A DNA stretch of 64,000 nucleotides from Spongospora subterranea f. sp. subterranea (taxonomy: Eukaryota; Endomyxa: Phytomyxea; Phytomyxea; Plasmodiophorida): positions 124,001-188,000 of the forward strand of contig JAUGWO010000113.1 of assembly GCA_049724395.1 (NCBI GenBank). Reading direction: 5' to 3'. The notes beneath the pieces were generated by a model, which was not told where the DNA came from, made no database searches, and was given only the letters and a program-made list of their open reading frames with translations. How positions within the stretch are numbered: position 1 is the first letter of the stretch; each line of letters begins with the position of its first letter. The position numbers and the translations under genes are program-made. This document shows positions 60,481 to 64,000 of the stretch, piece by piece.

Positions 60481-61030
60481 CAGTAAAAATGATGGTGGAT
60501 AGCGGGGCGGGCGCCAGCTTTGTTAGTTCATCCATTGCTTCTGCTTTCCAGTTAAGAACGAACAGAGCTAAATAGAGCAATCCGGGTTTCTTGTTTTAAC
60601 GATCGTTTGGGAGCGTATATCGGCAGCTGACGTCCGAATTGGCGATAGCTGCTTTTATTGGAAATTTTATATTCTGTCTCATTCACAGTTCGACGTTATT
60701 CTTGGTTATGATTGGTTAAAGAAGTTCAACCCACAGATAGACCGGAAAACTGGTAAGTTGAATCAACTCAGGCTGGATCTTTAGTCATTCCGTTGCATCG
60801 ATGTCCAGCCATGAAATTCCACTCCCGTACTGCCGGAACTCTACTGTGATTTCACATATGTATTTTGAAAAAAAAACCTGATGAACTACTGCCACATCGT
60901 CCTTATGATTGCTCGATCCCGATTTCCATGTTGGCTCCTTTCACACAATTGGACCAATTTACCGCCTATCGCAAAAGGAGATAGAAGCGCTGCGCGAACA
61001 CCTCAATGAGAATTTTCAGAAAGGTTCTTG
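60481..61030 (+). mobile_element. Ty3/gypsy pol relic: retropepsin and start of reverse transcriptase
   Basis: Out-of-frame fragments in correct order. A retropepsin active-site motif MVDSGAGASFVSSSIAS lies near 60490-60545, the flap/C-terminal protease motif FDVILGYDWLKKFNPQIDRK near 60689-60748, then LPHRPYDC near 60885 and PIYRLSQKEIEALREHLNEN near 60957-61016, the N-terminal end of a gypsy RT. The element stops abruptly where an inverted repeat begins. No LTR was identified. Defunct. Confidence 0.8.
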
Positions 61031-61410
61031 ATTCTTTGTAGAATTATTCATAAGTTCACTATATAGATGTTCGATTCCGTGTTGGCTGGAGCCATATCGG
61101 CCATTACAGGTGCGTGGCGTTCATTGTTTCATATGTTTGTTATTATCACATCGATGATGATCGTTATTTCTGCAGTGGGTGCCGTCGGCAGCTGTGTCTG
61201 TTGGAACCGGTCGGCTGGGTCATCGCTTCTGCGCTGACGACGGTCCCTAATTCAGTTTTAACAAACGCACACGCCGACTGCAGCGACTGCAGAAATAACG
61301 ATCATATATGAACGCCACTCACCTGTAATGGCCGATATAATAGCTCAAGCCAACACGAAATCGAACCTCTATAGTGAACTTATGAGTAATTCTAGAAAGA
61401 ATTAACAACA
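61024..61410. repeat. Third large inverted repeat
   Basis: The left arm (about 61024-61190) and the reverse complement of the right arm (about 61265-61410) share TTCATAAGTTCACTAT, GTTCGATT-CGTGTTGGCT, ATCGGCCATTACAGGT, GTGGCGTTCAT and GATCGTTATTTCTGCAGT. The spacer is about 75 bases. It cuts off the Ty3 relic, suggesting a later insertion or rearrangement. Confidence 0.85.
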
Positions 61411-61414
61411 ATGA

Positions 61415-61428
61415 TACTCCCTCCGTTC
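61415..61428 (+). mobile_element. Possible Tc1/mariner (Stowaway-like) terminal motif
   Basis: TA followed by CTCCCTCCGTTC resembles the terminal inverted repeat of plant-type mariner and Stowaway MITEs, which insert at TA. No matching opposite terminus was found nearby, so this is a solo end or a coincidence. Confidence 0.3.
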
Positions 61429-62104
61429 GGAAATGATTGACACTTTGCGAACTTTCAAAAATTTATCGCGAAATTTTTGGTTATAGCTATGAGACCTTCG
61501 GATTGTCGTAGTGCACAGAGAAAGCTAACAACTGATGAAATTTGTTCCCTTAGAAGTCTTCGGAGGAATTAACTATTGAACATTAAAAACACGATTTTGA
61601 TCACGTGGTACTTTTTGACGCCACGGCCAAACTATACGCTCTACGAATCAACAGATCATACCATTATATGAGTCGTTTTTCCAGCTATCCAGTGCATCAA
61701 GAACCACAGAAATCGGTAAACTTAAACCATTTTTATAACATCTGGAGGATAGCTTGGGTCCTGTCTGTCCCAGTTGGTGGCAGGCATGTCAGGGTGAGTG
61801 CTACCAACTTAACCCGAAAATAACACATGGTGTTGTACTGTATTCGAATTTCCCTAAAATCGAACATCCGGGCGTTCGACTCTATAACATCTGGGTGTTC
61901 GTTCTGCCAAAATCCAAATACAACACCACTTCCAAGGTGCTGTATTCGATTTAGAACACCTGGTTTTATTATCGTATCAGTCGGGGAAATTGACATAGCT
62001 GGATCGGGGAATTCGACATCGCTGGACTATATTTTCTTGCACGAGTTCAACATCCTGAGTAGCCGCAGGAGCAGTATACAAAACCGAAGACGTGGTCTCA
62101 GCGT
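61429..62104. other. Unassigned repeat-region sequence
   Basis: A CATCCGGGCGTTCGA / CATCTGGGTGTTCG duplication occurs near 61866-61906, with other short similarities, but no gene. Confidence 0.3.
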
Positions 62105-63205
62105 TTACGACTTTGATATTCCAATTCTCCTTGATTGACATGGCATAATCTCCAACTCCTCTGCGGCAGTATCTTGCTCCAGTTCAGCATAATATGATTC
62201 ACTGGTAATGTCTTGCAGCTCTGGAACCGATCTCATGAAATGCAAAAGCTCCGTTTTGTAGTCTTCCCAAGCAGACTCGTTGCTACCCACTTTACGTGCG
62301 ATGCACAAATGTATAAGCTCTCCTTTTCCGAATCGGGTAAAAACCAGTTTGAAGGTTCGAATGTTTCTTCAACCAGTACTGATTCGGTATCAATATAGGA
62401 CGAGTACAGATCATTCCAGGAGTCAAGATCAAAGGAAGGCTCGAAGAGCGCTTTCAGTGGCGGATGCAGCAGGCTAAGATCAAAGACCTTTTAGGTACAA
62501 GACCACAATCAAAAAAGCGTTTGTAATTTGTTCGACTGTTTTGGTTTTTGTCCATTCGACGTTCCAGTTGGAGACAGATATATAATTAGGGACTTTGGGG
62601 TTGCCAGTCCGTGTTTGAAGCTCTGGGTCTTCCAATGCTTGCCCAATTTATCATAGCAGGTCTGATATTAGGATTGAAAACTTCTATTGACAGCCACATC
62701 TAACGGTTGCAAGATGTTTGTCAAATTGGGAGGAATGATGACAGTGAAGATGTTGTACTTTCTAGAGTTTTTAACTCGGCCAGCTTGATATGCACACCAT
62801 AAAAATCAATGATAAAAAGAATAGGCTCTCTCATGAACGAAGTCTCCATCCGGGAAACCAATGCATCCTTGACAAATTGAAGTAACATTTCGTCATTCCA
62901 CTTTCCCGTCTTATTTACTTCGACAAGCACGTCTTTTGTTAACAGACGGCTTGTTTTTGTGGTCAGAAAATAGCAGGTGCGATTTGAGTAGTTTGCCGTC
63001 GCCAGTAATGGCAAATGTCACAGTAAATCGTTTATGACTGGTCCCTCCTTTTCTCAGAAAAACCTTAAAACGAGTCAGTACTGTAAATTACGAGTTATGT
63101 GAGTTCATCATTAACTGATCGTTGACGATGCCTCAGTCTTAAAGTATCAAGGTACTTGGTCCATGTTAATAATGTTCTTGACTTTGATCGAGTGTGTCTC
63201 AATTA
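62105..63205 (-). mobile_element. Pogo/Tigger-type DDE transposase relic
   Basis: Reading the minus strand: INMDQVP near 63170 (first catalytic Asp context in pogo/CENP-B-like transposases), KWNDEMLLQFVKDALVSRME and [13 protein letters not shown] near 62915-62795 (second Asp), then [16 protein letters not shown] near 62720-62670, the family signature LTS-LQPLDV. Stop codons and frame shifts interrupt it. C-terminal acidic sequence ends at about 62105. Inactive. Confidence 0.75.
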
Positions 63206-63409
63206 GACGATGAACAGACTGAACGAATGAAAAAAAAGACAATGATCAAACAAAGAAAGAAGAACTGCTACAAAAAGTTGAAAGATAAGGATCAACGACA
63301 AATGCTCAAACAACGATGCCTCAACAAAACAAAAAAGACAACTGAAAATCACACAATGTTTTGCGCGCCTTAAGGTTAAAGCGAAACAAGTAAAGAATAA
63401 CAGAAATTT

Positions 63410-63724
63410 CTGATTATAGCACAATGGAACGCATGTTCATTAAGCGAGGAGAAGGCAACCGAACTGGCTTACTTTGCGAATCAACACCTAATAGATGTAT
63501 TTAGTATTGCAGAGCAGAAACATCGACGTAATATTCAGGGATTTCCACAATACGAGTGTGATGATCGATACACACAATCAGAAATATTTTGGCGAGAACA
63601 TGTCAAAATAGAAAAACTATATCCTCCGGCAGTTCAATGCTTTGGAGAATTCGCTATGTACAACACAAAAATAACTGAGACCCCGGATATTCTCAAAGGA
63701 ACAAAAAATTTAAAAAAAATGTAG
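63410..63724 (+). mobile_element. LINE (non-LTR retrotransposon) endonuclease fragment
   Basis: An open frame of about 104 codons begins LIIAQWNACSLSEEKATELA and continues YFANQHLIDVFSIAEQKHRR, the N-terminal strand and helix of an EEP (APE-type) endonuclease, where QWN and the I-x-E-Q position match. The catalytic residues further on are missing because the frame diverges and stops at 63724. A 5' or internal fragment. Confidence 0.55.
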
Positions 63725-64000
63725 TACAGTACCTATTTGGAGGTCACTTTTTTTTTCAAAAATTCAAACGCCGCGCCGCCCCAATCAAAGTTCAAGGACT
63801 TGGACTGTGTCAACGCAATATTTTAGACGCAATCATCTAAAAATAGCTTTTTAGCTTGGATTTACCAAGCCCTCATACGTGACTGGGCACGTGAACGTAT
63901 TGGATAAGAACGCATAGTCACCGCTGCATGTGGTGATCCAATCCATGGCATGAACTCTTTGGTCATCAACTTCGTTGGATGTTAAACTGGTGATACTTGT
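63725..64000. other. Terminal sequence without a recognised feature
   Basis: AT-rich start, then unassigned sequence to the window end. Confidence 0.4.

Overview
This is nuclear DNA from a eukaryotic microbe. The genes are split by short GT-AG introns, mostly about 45 to 110 bases, and the encoded proteins are eukaryote-specific (midasin, UTP15, lariat debranching enzyme, NAT10/Kre33, UFM1, poly(A) polymerase, kinesin-5). TAA, TAG and TGA all act as ordinary stops, so the code looks standard. I cannot name the lineage. A UFM1 gene, a CD36-type receptor, a plant-like YAK1 N-terminal region and two bacterial-type MscL channels argue for a protist rather than an animal, plant or yeast-like fungus.

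Layout: roughly 1-48,950 is gene-dense, with genes on both strands and short spacers. From the left: the first half of midasin (minus; the gene runs off the window), a giant RCC1/zinc-finger/UBA/SPRY/HECT-like protein (minus), MscL-1 (plus), an ArfGAP-DENN-IQ fusion (plus), an inverted gene duplication, poly(A) polymerase (plus), MscL-2 (minus), UFM1 (minus), UTP15 (plus), DBR1 (minus), a CD36-family receptor (plus), a cwf21 splicing factor (minus), a YAK1-type kinase (plus), a MaoC-type dehydratase (minus), kinesin-5 (plus), a folate-receptor-like membrane protein (minus) and NAT10/Kre33 (minus). About 48,950-64,000 is gene-poor and repeat-rich. It holds an approximately 500-base near-palindrome abutting an 18.5-copy array of a 67-base unit, two more large inverted repeats, one orphan 320-residue ORF, and relics of a DDE transposase, a Ty3/gypsy element, a pogo-type transposase and a LINE endonuclease.

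Shared themes: several genes serve ribosome and RNA work (midasin, UTP15, NAT10, DBR1, cwf21, poly(A) polymerase), but their mixed orientation shows no operon-like organisation. Several otherwise convincing genes each contain one single-base reading-frame break, usually an extra base. I read these mainly as uncorrected assembly indels. The items most worth a second look are the ArfGAP-DENN fusion, the paired MscL genes, the HECT-like domain that lacks its catalytic lobe, and the large inverted repeats linked to the minisatellite.
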